Source: JABWBH01 sp964526695
GTDB taxonomy: Bacteria > Planctomycetota > Phycisphaerae > UBA1845
Direction: 5' to 3'
DNA: 64,000 bases
Assembly: GCA_964526695.1 (NCBI GenBank)
Contig: CAZGJA010000019.1
Coordinates: 3,714-67,713 of the forward strand
Part shown: positions 16,922 to 25,460 of the stretch, piece after piece
How positions within the stretch are numbered: position 1 is the stretch's first letter
Layout: every line of letters begins with the position of its first letter
Position numbers and translations under genes: made by a program
The notes under the pieces: generated by a model
Databases searched by the model: none
What the model was told of the DNA's origin: nothing
What the model saw: the letters and a program-made list of their open reading frames with translations, nothing else

Positions 16922-18025
16922 GTGCGCGACCTTTCCACGAGAACTTTCGAGCGAATCCTCCTGGTGAAACCTAGCTCGCTGGGCGACGTCATTCATGCGC
17001 TGCCTGTGCTGCATGGCCTGCGCCGGCGCTACCCGACGGCGCGCCTCGACTGGCTGATCGCGCCGGCCTTTGCGCCGCTGATTGAGGGACATCCCGACCT
17101 CAGCGAGGCCGTGCTGTTCGATCGGCGTCAGTACGGCGCGATCGGTCGGCGCTGGAGCGCGACGCGGGGTTTTCTGCGGTTTCTGCGGGAACTGCGCGAT
17201 CGCCGGTACGATCTGGTGATCGATCTTCAAGGCCTGTTTCGCAGCGGATTTCTCGCGCGTGCCACGGGCGCGCCCGTGCGTCTCGGGTTTCGCAACGGGC
17301 GGGAGGGATCGCCGCTGTTCTACACGGACCTGATCGAGACGCCCGATCCCAACGCGCACGCGGTCGATCGCAACATGCTCGTCGCAGGCCGGCTGGGCTT
17401 CGCGGATGCGCGTGTGCGTTTCGATCTCGCGCTGACCGCCGCGGAACGGGATGACGCGCAGCGACTTCTCAGCCAAGCGGGGATCGCGCCGGGGCCGCCC
17501 GTCCTGGCAGTGTTTCCCGGAGCGCGCTGGGAAACGAAGCTCTGGCCCGTGGAGCGGTTCGCCGCCGCGGCGGAGCGACTGATCGAAGCCGGGGTGGCGG
17601 TCGTCCTGCTTGGAGGACCGGACGAGGCGGAGCGATGTCAGGCGATCGAGCGACGGTGCGCCTCCCCCGTGGTGAACCTCGTCGGGCGAACGACGGTCCG
17701 GCAGCTCGCGGCGGTGATCGCGCGGTGCGACGCAGTGCTCTGTCAGGATTCCGCGCCGATGCATTTGGCGGTCGCGCTGGACCGCCCGCTGGTCTGCTTG
17801 ACCGGTCCGACGAACCCGGCCCGGACCGGTCCGTACCGGCGGGGCGCGGATGTGGTGCGGCTGGCGCTGGATTGCTCCCCGTGCTACTACCGGCGATTGA
17901 GTCGGTGCCCGCATGGACACAGGTGCATGGAGGAGCTGACGGTGGACCCGGTGGTTCAGGCCGTGCTCCAACGTGCAGGCGAGGCCCGTTCGCTGATTCG
18001 ACCCGCGGCAACGACCGATATATGA
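16922..18025 (+). CDS. Glycosyltransferase family 9 (ADP-heptose:LPS heptosyltransferase-like)
   Basis: 367 residues from GTG 16922. The GT-B fold of GT9 shows as ILLVKPSSLGDVIHALPVLHGLRRRYP at the N-terminus, then FPGARWETKLWPVERFA near residue 200. CQDSAPMHLAVALDRPLVCLTGPTNPARTGPY lies near 280, the nucleotide-sugar binding segment of WaaF/WaaC-type enzymes. These add heptose from ADP-heptose to the LPS inner core. A C-terminal cysteine-rich bit (CSPCYYRRLSRCPHGHRCM) matches the metal-like knuckle often seen in this group. It implies an LPS-type outer layer; the exact sugar is not known. Confidence 0.85.
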   Translation: MRDLSTRTFERILLVKPSSLGDVIHALPVLHGLRRRYPTARLDWLIAPAFAPLIEGHPDLSEAVLFDRRQYGAIGRRWSATRGFLRFLRELRDRRYDLVIDLQGLFRSGFLARATGAPVRLGFRNGREGSPLFYTDLIETPDPNAHAVDRNMLVAGRLGFADARVRFDLALTAAERDDAQRLLSQAGIAPGPPVLAVFPGARWETKLWPVERFAAAAERLIEAGVAVVLLGGPDEAERCQAIERRCASPVVNLVGRTTVRQLAAVIARCDAVLCQDSAPMHLAVALDRPLVCLTGPTNPARTGPYRRGADVVRLALDCSPCYYRRLSRCPHGHRCMEELTVDPVVQAVLQRAGEARSLIRPAATTDI

Positions 18026-18475
18026 AGCCGTTGGGCTGTCGGGGAACTCGATTTGAGCTTCGTGCGGTGGGCCAGGCCCGGCTGAAGCCGGCTCGAGTTA
18101 TGGAGTTTTCCGCCTGCGGCCCAGCCACTGAAGTTGGTGGCAATGAGCGGGCCGGCTGAGGCCGACCGTGGCGATGTGCCGCCAACCTTGGGCGATCGGA
18201 GGCCGACGAGGTGGGCTGTTGCACGCGGAGGATTGCCGAATCCCAGGCGGCGCTTTCGGCGAGCATGGCCCGCCGTACACGAGCCGGGGAGAACTCGTGA
18301 GCGAGACGCTCATTGGCGCAAGCAGCGCTTGCCGGCGCCAGCGGGCCGCGCGTGCCCTGTGGATTAAGACGGGACGGACCACTAGACTCATCTGGCGCCC
18401 AAGGGACTATTGACATCCAGGTGACTTCCGGTCCCCAAGTGACTTCGGACTACATCTTGACGCGAAACTGGACCC
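18026..18475. other. 450-bp gap, repeats only
   Basis: No gene recognised. It contains a gctgaagccggct hairpin (about 18078-18096), a dispersed family also seen near 21060-21200. A short direct repeat, roughly gtgacttccgg / gtgacttcgg, lies at about 18421-18447, just before the DUF2062 gene. A perfect TTGACA at 18410-18415 has no -10 at the right spacing. Confidence 0.5.
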
Positions 18476-19078
18476 GTGACGGCTGCCTTTAGAGCTCGAG
18501 TACGCAAGTTTTTGTTTCACAACGTGTTGCACGCGGATGACACGCCGCACCAGATTGCGTTGGGTGTCGCCGTGGCCACGTTTGCGGCCTTCCTGCCGGT
18601 CGTTGGGATTCAGACCATTCTCGCGCTGTCGCTGGCCGCTGCCCTGAGAGCGAACAAAGCGGTTTGTTTTCCGATCGTCTGGATCACCAATCCCCTCACG
18701 GCCGCGCCTATTTACGGCACGTTCTGGAAGCTTGGCTCGTGGCTGACGGGGTCGAACGACCATCAGGCGTACCAGCGATTCATGGCGGCCATTCGCCACG
18801 AGGGCGGGTTCGGGCAGTTGCTGCATCCCACGTTCTGGACAGAACTGTTCAATTTGCTGATCAGCATTGGGGGAGACTTGTGGATCGGCTCGGTCGTGGC
18901 GGCGGTGGTACTCGCCGTGGTCGGCTATTCTGTCAGCCTCTGGGCGGTCTCCGACTACCGGCAGCGCTTCCGGGCGCAGCGATCGAAACTGCGCAAGGAG
19001 CGGCGTCTGCTCCGGCCCCGGCGCGTGCCGAGCGTCGCCGGAGCGGCCAGCAATCCGGTTCCCGCGGCGAAGCCCTAG
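18476..19078 (+). CDS. DUF2062 membrane protein
   Basis: 200 residues from GTG 18476. The family pattern is clear: HQIALGVAVATFAAFLPVVGIQ, a hydrophobic stretch with RANKAVCFPIVWITNPLTAAPIY, and a further membrane segment IGSVVAAVVLAVVGYSVSLW. DUF2062 proteins are small inner-membrane proteins, often near glycosyltransferases or polyprenyl enzymes. Their activity is not known. The tail is Arg-rich. The stop codon TAG (19076-19078) lies inside a repeat end CTAGCA at 19075, shared with the MITE-like element at 41725. Confidence 0.8.
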   Translation: MTAAFRARVRKFLFHNVLHADDTPHQIALGVAVATFAAFLPVVGIQTILALSLAAALRANKAVCFPIVWITNPLTAAPIYGTFWKLGSWLTGSNDHQAYQRFMAAIRHEGGFGQLLHPTFWTELFNLLISIGGDLWIGSVVAAVVLAVVGYSVSLWAVSDYRQRFRAQRSKLRKERRLLRPRRVPSVAGAASNPVPAAKP

Positions 19079-19093
19079 CAGCCCGTGGTGAAA
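19075..19093 (+). repeat. Single copy of the CTAGCA...CGTGGTGAAA end sequence
   Basis: This 19-base motif matches both ends of the 126-bp element at 41725-41850. Here it supplies the stop codon of the DUF2062 gene and is followed directly by a palindromic repeat, so it may be a decayed or one-ended copy. Confidence 0.5.
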
Positions 19094-19661
19094 GGCGACG
19101 CCCGTCATTCCCGCGAAGGCGGGAATCCAGCTCGTTACTTGCGAGAACGCAGAACTCAGCGGTTTTGCTCGCCAGACTGGACCCATGCCTGCGCGGGGGT
19201 GACGGTCCTTAACTGCAGTCTTGGCTCTTGCCACGGCTGGTCTGGGTCGTGAATTGCGCGGCGGATTTGCCAGGATTTCTGTGTCGTTGACGGCGGAGTC
19301 CCTCGCTGGCGCTTCGGGTTCTGAAAGGGCGAGCCGCGGCGCCAATCTGACGGCGGAGTCCCTCGCTGGCGCTTCGGGCTCTGGTTGGCCAGCCGGGCTT
19401 TGCCTTTCAGAACCCGAAGCGCAAGCGAGGAAGGCGCCTGCCGGGTCGGCCACGTTTTCGTGGTTCCGGGCATACCCCCTTTGCCCTGCCCTTAGCGGCG
19501 CAGGGGTCGGCGCGGCTTGACAAGGCTGAGAACCCGCCGTTAGCGTGCGGGTCTTTCCGATGGACGGTCGGTTGACTCCGACCGGCGACGCCGGAGCAGC
19601 GAGATTGGGACTGCGGGGCGGTGATATTGCGACCGGCGACCACGGGGCAGGGAGATTGCGG
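19079..19661. repeat. 583-bp gap built of dispersed repeats
   Basis: No gene. From left to right there is a GTCATTCCCGCG/GGCGGGAAT palindrome (about 19104-19130) and an inverted relative at 19164-19206. Next are two direct copies of a 38-bp unit containing CTCGCTGGCGCTTCGGG (19287-19324 and 19347-19384) and an inverted relative at about 19404-19432. A further copy of the last family is near 30605. These make spurious frames on both strands. Confidence 0.7.
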
Positions 19662-20885
19662 ATGCACATGGGGTTGTGGCGATGGGGGTGGCGGGTCGCG
19701 GCCGGGCTGGTTCTGATTTCGTCCCGCGCGTCCGGTCAGGCAACACCCACGAATCCAACTCCCGCACCCGCCGAACCCACGCCCGCTCCGGCGAATCCTG
19801 CGCCGGCGCCGGCAAGCCCTAAAGCGGCTCAAGCCAATCCGACGGCCTCCCCCGCGCAAGGTGTTCCCAAGGATCTGCAGGATCTGCAGGATCTGCAGGA
19901 CAAGCGGACTTTCGTCAACGGCCTGCGGGCGCAGGACTCGTACAGCGCCAACGATCAGACGAACCTGCGGGACTGGATCAAGGCGGAGCTTTCGCACTGG
20001 GGGGCGGGGCTGGATCCCGCCGCGCCGGAGTTCATGACGAATCTCGCGGAGGCGTTCAAGCAGTTCCGAACCAGCATCCAGAAGCAGCTTGCCGATCCGG
20101 GCAACAAGCCGGGCTTCGCCGCCCAGGTGTTTTCGGCCGTCGCGGCCGTCGCGGCCGAGTTGCTGCCGAAGGAAGACGTGACGCTCTTTCAGGGCATAGC
20201 GCTGAGCCGCATTCTGCTCGACGCCGGCAAGCTGGAGGCGCTGCCGGGGCTGAAGGCGGGGCTAGGTTCCAAGTACATGGCCGTGCGGTACTACAGCGCT
20301 GAAGGGATCAAGGTGCTGGTTCCTGAGCTGATCACCGGCGGTCAACTCGGCGACGCGGTGGCGGCGCTGAAGGCCGCGGGAGTGAAGGAAGTCAGCGACA
20401 GCACGCGGCAGATGATGTATCGCGCGCTGGCGATCCCCAACCGGATCGGCGACGTCTTCGACGCGATGCTGGCCATCCTGGACGCGCGGCTGGATCTGCT
20501 GCGCAAGGGCGGCGCGAAGGTGGGGAGCGACGCATCGGTCGTGCTGTTCTACCTGGCGGGCGAGTCGGAGCGGCTCAATCCGCAGCAGGCGGAGGCGATC
20601 GTGAAGCGAGCGGCCGTACTGACGCGCCTTTGTGCGGAGCAGTACGCCGCGACCGCCATCCGCCCGTTCGAGGACGAGGTGGCGCTGGAGCTGACCTTGG
20701 TGCAGGCGGAGGCGCTGCTGGAGAAGATCACTCGTAAGAGCGGGGGCATCCGCAAAGTGCTTGAAGAGCAGGGCGCCGCGGGCAAGCCCAAGGTGCTTGA
20801 GGCGGCGCGGGAATGGTACGGCACGTCGGACAAGCCGGGGATGCTCTCGGGCGATCCGTGGAAGGTCGAAGCCGGGGCGCCGTGA
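19662..20885 (+). CDS. Secreted helical protein with Pro/Ala-rich linker, unknown function
   Basis: 407 residues from ATG 19662 (GGGAG 7 bases before). A signal peptide (MHMGLWRWGWRVAAGLVLIS then RASGQA) is followed by an 80-residue linker rich in Pro, Ala and Thr. The sequence QDLQDLQDK is encoded by three 9-bp repeats GATCTGCAG (about 19874-19901). The remaining about 320 residues are predicted helical, with HEAT/ARM-like alternation, for example LDAGKLEALPGLKAGLGSKY. No enzyme motif is visible. It is exported to the periplasm or beyond. Function is unknown. Confidence 0.75.
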   Translation: MHMGLWRWGWRVAAGLVLISSRASGQATPTNPTPAPAEPTPAPANPAPAPASPKAAQANPTASPAQGVPKDLQDLQDLQDKRTFVNGLRAQDSYSANDQTNLRDWIKAELSHWGAGLDPAAPEFMTNLAEAFKQFRTSIQKQLADPGNKPGFAAQVFSAVAAVAAELLPKEDVTLFQGIALSRILLDAGKLEALPGLKAGLGSKYMAVRYYSAEGIKVLVPELITGGQLGDAVAALKAAGVKEVSDSTRQMMYRALAIPNRIGDVFDAMLAILDARLDLLRKGGAKVGSDASVVLFYLAGESERLNPQQAEAIVKRAAVLTRLCAEQYAATAIRPFEDEVALELTLVQAEALLEKITRKSGGIRKVLEEQGAAGKPKVLEAAREWYGTSDKPGMLSGDPWKVEAGAP

Positions 20886-21459
20886 CGTCGCTTAAGTAGT
20901 ACGGCTGAAGCATTGCCCTGCTGTCAGGCGTGCGGCTTAGTGTCCGCAGCGATCCGAATGACCCGCCTTGGGGATCGATTCACGCTTGAGGGGGGGATGG
21001 TCGGCTTTAGCCGACTGGCGCTTGCCACCCGCTTGAGCGGGTGGGGTGAGAACTCGGCGCATCAGGCGAGCCGGCTTCAGCCGGGCTTGCCTTGTGATTA
21101 GCGCAAGCCGGCTGAAGGCCGGCTCACGTCGAACTGCTGTCACGCACCCACCGCCTCAAGGCGGTGGCAAGAACCGGCCGGCTGAAGCCGGCCTTGGACG
21201 ACTTGGCTCGAAACAGGATCAATCGAGCGATCGATTGCAATCAGCAGCAACGATCGCCGCGCGCCGTGCGGTAGGTGGCGAATTCCGCTGCGGCTGTACT
21301 TGGCGGGGTGCCGTTGCGCTGGCGGTCTTGCGCCCTGATATTGCCTGCGAGGCGCTGCCGTCCGGTGGGACGCGGATGACGCGAGAGACTCTGCTGATTC
21401 TTTTCGGGTCCGGCCCATGACGGCCTTCCCTTCGCACCACGTTCGTGTGACGCACCCTT
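20886..21459. repeat. 574-bp gap with several hairpin repeats
   Basis: No gene. Hairpins include CACCCGCT/AGCGGGTG (21031-21048), CCACCGCCT/AGGCGGTGG (about 21150-21169), and several gccggctgaagccggc-type units between 21060 and 21200. The unit at about 21155-21200 recurs on the minus strand near 2735-2800. Confidence 0.6.
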
Positions 21460-23391
21460 ATGGTTCGCGGCGCCTTGATGCTGTTGATCGTGCTCCTGGG
21501 GGGCGCCTGGCTGAGCGGGCGGCTCGCCGATGTTCGCCCGGCGCCGGAGTTCCGTTACGTCAATTCCTCCGACGTTCACACCTTGGATCCCGCGCGGATG
21601 AGCTGGACGCAGGATCTGCGCATCGCCCTGAATCTCTGGGAGGGCTTGTGCGCCTACGACCCCGCCACGCTGTCGCCGCTGGCCGGCGCGGCGGAGTTTC
21701 CCCCTGAAGTCTCGGCGGACGGTCTGACGTGGACGTTTCACCTGCGCGAGGACGGGCGCTGGTCCAACGGCGAGGCCGTGCGACCGGGCGATTTCGTTCG
21801 CGGGTGGCGTCGGGCGATTGAACCGGGCACGGCCGCGGACTACGCGTTTTTCGTCACGAATCACGTTGCGGGGGCGAAGGCGTATGCCGAATGGCGCTCG
21901 CAAGGCGTGCAGGTGCTGACGGCGCTCTCGCGTCGAGCGGACGGTTGGCCGCTGGACGCGAAGCAGCTCGAGGCGTTGACCACTCTGGAATGTGCCGGGC
22001 CTGTCAGGGAGGCATGGGCGGCGCTGAGGCAGAAGTCGGCGAGCGCGGACGGCGAGGGCTCGGCGCTGAGTGAGGCCGGACTGCCGTGGCGCGAGCTTCA
22101 TGCCCTTGTGATGCGGCAGCATTTCATGGAGATAGAGAGGCGATTTGCGGAAGTCGGACTCGAGACGCCCGACGAGCGAACGCTGGTCGTGCGCCTGGTG
22201 AAGCCGTGCCCATTCTTCGCCGATCTTGTTGCGTTTCCGTCGATGTCGCCAATTCATGAGAGCATCGAGCTGCTGCGCGAGCGATGGGGCGACGCGCCGC
22301 TGACGCGCGAGGGGCTGGTGACGTACGATGCGCAGTGGACCAAGCCGGACTTCCGCAGGCTCGGGTATCCCGGGCTGGTGACCAACGGTCCATACCGGCT
22401 TGCAGACTGGACGTTCAAGCGGTCGCTGCGGCTGGAGGTCAACCCCTTCCATCGCGAGGCGGACCGGGTTCCCTGCCGGTCCATCGAAGCGGTGGTGTAT
22501 GACGATCCGAACACGGCGCTGCTGGCGTTTGAAAGCGGCGACGTGGATTTCATTCCGACCGTCGAGGTTTCCTACGATCACGAGATCGCGCGGCTGGCGC
22601 GCAGCGGCGAGCGGGCGGACTTCCACCTGTGCTCGCTGGCGGGCACGTACTTCTTCAACTTCAACTGCTCCGACGCCGTCGTCGATGGCCGGCCCAACCC
22701 GTTTGTCGATGCGCGCGTGCGGCGGGCGTTCTGTCTCGCCGTGGATCGACAGGCGATCACCGAGCAGGTGCTGCAGCGCGGCGACCGCCCGGCCGGGGCG
22801 TTCGTTCCGCCCGGGACGATGCCGGGCCACGAGCCGCCCGCGGGGTTGGGCTTCGATCCGGAGTCGGCGCGATCGCTGCTGGCGGAAGCGGGGTTTCCGC
22901 GGGGTGAGGGGCTGCCGGTCATCGAGCTTCTGTTCAACACCGGCGGTCCGCACAGCTCGATCTGCCAGGCCGCGGCGCGCATGTGGGAAACGCACCTCGG
23001 CGGCCGCGTCGAGCTGCGCGGCAAGGAGTCCAAGACATTCGCGGAGGACAAGGCCTCGCGGCGGTTCATGATCGCGCGGGCGAACTGGTACGCGGACTAC
23101 AACGATCCGACAACGTTCCTGGACGTGCTGTCGTGCGGCAACGGGAACAACGACAGCGGGTATTGCGGCGAGGAGTATGACGCGCTGCTCTCCGCGGCGT
23201 CGGTCGAGCGCGACGCGACGCGGCGCATGAGCCTGCTGCGAGAGGCGGAGTCGCTGATCGCGTCGCGCGACTGCCCTATCCTGCCGCTGTTCCATTACAC
23301 GAGCGTCACGGCGATCCGCCCCGGCGTGACGGGCCTGACGCCCAATGCGCGGCTGCTGTTTCCCTTTCGAACGGTGAGCGTGGCGCGATGA
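21460..23391 (+). CDS. ABC transporter substrate-binding protein, family 5 (oligopeptide/dipeptide type)
   Basis: 643 residues. An N-terminal hydrophobic segment (about residues 2-22) without a lipobox Cys suggests a membrane-anchored or secreted form. The SBP_bac_5 fold is shown by FRYVNSSDVHTLDPARMSWTQD, then LTWTFHLREDGRWSNGEAVRPGDFV, VTNGPYRLADWTFKRSLRLE and DARVRRAFCLAVDRQAI. It binds peptides or similar solutes for the two permeases that follow. The 4-base overlap with the next gene (ATGATG at 23388) indicates coupling. The ATPase subunits are not encoded nearby. Confidence 0.9.
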   Translation: MVRGALMLLIVLLGGAWLSGRLADVRPAPEFRYVNSSDVHTLDPARMSWTQDLRIALNLWEGLCAYDPATLSPLAGAAEFPPEVSADGLTWTFHLREDGRWSNGEAVRPGDFVRGWRRAIEPGTAADYAFFVTNHVAGAKAYAEWRSQGVQVLTALSRRADGWPLDAKQLEALTTLECAGPVREAWAALRQKSASADGEGSALSEAGLPWRELHALVMRQHFMEIERRFAEVGLETPDERTLVVRLVKPCPFFADLVAFPSMSPIHESIELLRERWGDAPLTREGLVTYDAQWTKPDFRRLGYPGLVTNGPYRLADWTFKRSLRLEVNPFHREADRVPCRSIEAVVYDDPNTALLAFESGDVDFIPTVEVSYDHEIARLARSGERADFHLCSLAGTYFFNFNCSDAVVDGRPNPFVDARVRRAFCLAVDRQAITEQVLQRGDRPAGAFVPPGTMPGHEPPAGLGFDPESARSLLAEAGFPRGEGLPVIELLFNTGGPHSSICQAAARMWETHLGGRVELRGKESKTFAEDKASRRFMIARANWYADYNDPTTFLDVLSCGNGNNDSGYCGEEYDALLSAASVERDATRRMSLLREAESLIASRDCPILPLFHYTSVTAIRPGVTGLTPNARLLFPFRTVSVAR

Positions 23392-24311
23392 TGCGGATGA
23401 TCGCCAGACGGCTGGTGCTGGGGGCGGCGACGCTGGCGTGCGTGTATGCGCTGACGTTTCTGATGGTGGTCAGCGCGCCGGGAAATCCGCTGCAGACGTC
23501 GGAGCGGAACATCGCGCCGGAAGTCGCCGCGGCGCTGCGCGCGCGGTACGACATGGACCACAACGGGCGCTACTTCATCCAACTCCTGCTGGGCATCCTG
23601 CGGCTGGACTTCGGCCCGACATTTCAGTATCCCGACTGGACGTGCAATCAGATCCTGGCGCAGTCGCTGCCCGTGTCGGCGATGCTGGGGCTGGTGGCGA
23701 TTCTCCTTGCCGTGGTGGTGGGCGTGCCGATCGGGGCGATGTCGGCGGTGCGCGGGCGCGGGTGGGCGTCGGGGTTGGGGCTGAGCCTGGCGCTGGCGGG
23801 CGTATGCGTGCCGACCTTTGTGACCGGCTCGTGCCTGCTGCTGGTGTTCGCGGTGTTCCTGCACGTCGCGCCGGTCGGCGGGTGGGGGACGCTGGCGCAT
23901 CTGCCGCTGCCGGCGGTGACGCTGGCGCTGCCGTTCGTCGCGTATGTCACGCGGCTGACGCGCGCGGGCATGACGGATGCGCTGAGCCAGGACTACATCC
24001 GCACGGCGCTCGCCAAGGGACTTCCGCGAAGGCAGGTCGTCTGGAAGCACGCGTTTCCCGTGGCGTTCCTGCCCGTGCTGACTTATCTGGGGCCGGCGAC
24101 GGCGCAGGCGATGACCGGCTCTTTCGTGGTGGAAAAGGTGTTCAGCGTTCCCGGCATGGGGCAGCACTTCGTCAACGCGGCGCTGAACCGCGACCCGGGG
24201 TTGCTGATCGCGACGGTGCTCGTGTTTTCAGCGATGGTGATCGCCTTCAACTTGATCGTGGACGTCGTGCACGTGTGGGTGGACCCGAGGTTGCGGAGCC
24301 GAGCGGCATGA
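23388..24311 (+). CDS. ABC transporter permease, DppB/OppB type
   Basis: 307 residues with about six membrane helices. The start is typical: MIARRLVLGAATLACVYALTFLMV. The cytoplasmic EAA-like loop is DYIRTALAKGLPRRQVVWKHAFPVAFLPVLTYL, which contacts the ATPase. It forms the channel with the DppC-type partner. It overlaps the binding-protein gene by 4 bases and ends 4 bases into the next start. Confidence 0.93.
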   Translation: MMRMIARRLVLGAATLACVYALTFLMVVSAPGNPLQTSERNIAPEVAAALRARYDMDHNGRYFIQLLLGILRLDFGPTFQYPDWTCNQILAQSLPVSAMLGLVAILLAVVVGVPIGAMSAVRGRGWASGLGLSLALAGVCVPTFVTGSCLLLVFAVFLHVAPVGGWGTLAHLPLPAVTLALPFVAYVTRLTRAGMTDALSQDYIRTALAKGLPRRQVVWKHAFPVAFLPVLTYLGPATAQAMTGSFVVEKVFSVPGMGQHFVNAALNRDPGLLIATVLVFSAMVIAFNLIVDVVHVWVDPRLRSRAA

Positions 24312-25324
24312 GCGGCGCAGCAGCAACATCGCCGGCCGCGAGCATGACCGGATGGGGGCGCTTCCGCCGGAACCGACAGGCCTGCCTCGGCGGGGCGTTT
24401 CTGCTGGCGCTGGCGATCGTCGCGGGGGTCGCGCTGCCTTGGTCTCTGGCGTGGTTTGATGCGGAGAACCTGGCGACCGGCGTTCGACATGGGCCGAGCA
24501 TGAAGTCCGTGACGCCGGGGGAGACGCTGGACCGTGCGGTCGGCGAGGTGCCTGCGGCGCTGAGGCCGCTGGGTTCATTCATGCGCGGGGCGGCGTCATG
24601 GCTGGGACATGACGACCTTGGGCGCAGCATGTTGTTCCGGCTGGCGCTGGGGTTGATCGTCAGCCTTGCGGTGGCGGCGGGGGCGACGGCGACGGCGCTG
24701 GTGGTCGGGACGCTGTGGGGGGCGGCAGCGGGGCTGCTGGGGGGACGCACGGATCTGTTGCTGATGCGCGTGGTGGATGTGCTCTACGGGCTGCCGTACA
24801 TCCTGATGGTGATTCTGATGAAGGTGGCGCTGACCCGGCCTTTGACCGCGGCGCTGGGCGGGAGGACGCGCTACGCGGATCTGGTGATCCTGTTCCTTGC
24901 GATCGGTTCGGTGAGCTGGCTGACGATGGCGCGGGTGGTGCGCGGGCTGGTGATGTCGCTGCGGCACGAGGGATTCGTCGAAGCGTCGCGGGCGATGGGC
25001 GGCGGGCCGGTGTGGATTTTCCGGCGGCACATGCTGCCGAACCTGGTCGGGCCGGTTGCGGCGTATGCCTCGCTGGTGGTTCCGCAGGCGGTGCTGCAGG
25101 AGGCGTTTCTCAGCTTTCTGGGGATCGGCGTGCAGCCGCCGCTGCCGTCGCTGGGGCGGCTGGCGGCGGACGGGGTGCAGGCGATCAACCCGTTCGTGGG
25201 ATTCTGGTGGCTGCTGGTTTTTCCGTGCGGCTTGCTGGCGCTCATGCTGCTGGCGCTGAACGGCGTGGGCGAGGGGCTGCGCGAGGCGTTAGATCCGCGG
25301 TCCACGCGCAACATGCTGGCGTGA
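24308..25324 (+). CDS. ABC transporter permease, DppC/OppC type
   Basis: 338 residues from ATG 24308, which overlaps the DppB-type stop (ATGA). A longer frame upstream is only a shadow. It has an N-terminal helix near residues 26-45, then DDLGRSMLFRLALGLIVSLAV. The EAA loop is EGFVEASRAMGGGPVWIFRRHMLPNLVGPV and is followed by FLSFLGIGVQPPLPSLGRL, the family signature. The extra periplasmic stretch between the first two helices is normal for DppC. ATP-binding partners must be encoded elsewhere. Confidence 0.93.
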   Translation: MSGAAATSPAASMTGWGRFRRNRQACLGGAFLLALAIVAGVALPWSLAWFDAENLATGVRHGPSMKSVTPGETLDRAVGEVPAALRPLGSFMRGAASWLGHDDLGRSMLFRLALGLIVSLAVAAGATATALVVGTLWGAAAGLLGGRTDLLLMRVVDVLYGLPYILMVILMKVALTRPLTAALGGRTRYADLVILFLAIGSVSWLTMARVVRGLVMSLRHEGFVEASRAMGGGPVWIFRRHMLPNLVGPVAAYASLVVPQAVLQEAFLSFLGIGVQPPLPSLGRLAADGVQAINPFVGFWWLLVFPCGLLALMLLALNGVGEGLREALDPRSTRNMLA

Positions 25325-25460
25325 CTTCGTCGCCGGGCTCCCGGTCTTTCAAAGGCTCCCGAACGGCGGCGGGCAATTCCTGCGCCCCGTCCCCTCCAGC
25401 CTTTTCCTGCGCCTTCCGATAAACCCCTATCCGCGAAACAACGGAAAGGGAAACAACCTC

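Noticed and set aside
16672..16974. 100-residue frame over the structured RNA
   Set aside because: It reads through the hairpin and into the GT9 gene in another frame, with no ribosome site and a biased Arg-rich sequence.
18410..18415. Perfect TTGACA before the DUF2062 gene
   Set aside because: No -10-like hexamer at 15-19 bases distance.
21241..23295. 684-residue open frame on the minus strand
   Set aside because: It lies opposite the oligopeptide-binding protein, whose motifs are unambiguous.
23438..24307. Upstream extension of the DppC-type permease frame
   Set aside because: The extra part is a shadow of the DppB-type gene; the ATGA overlap at 24308 gives the natural start.
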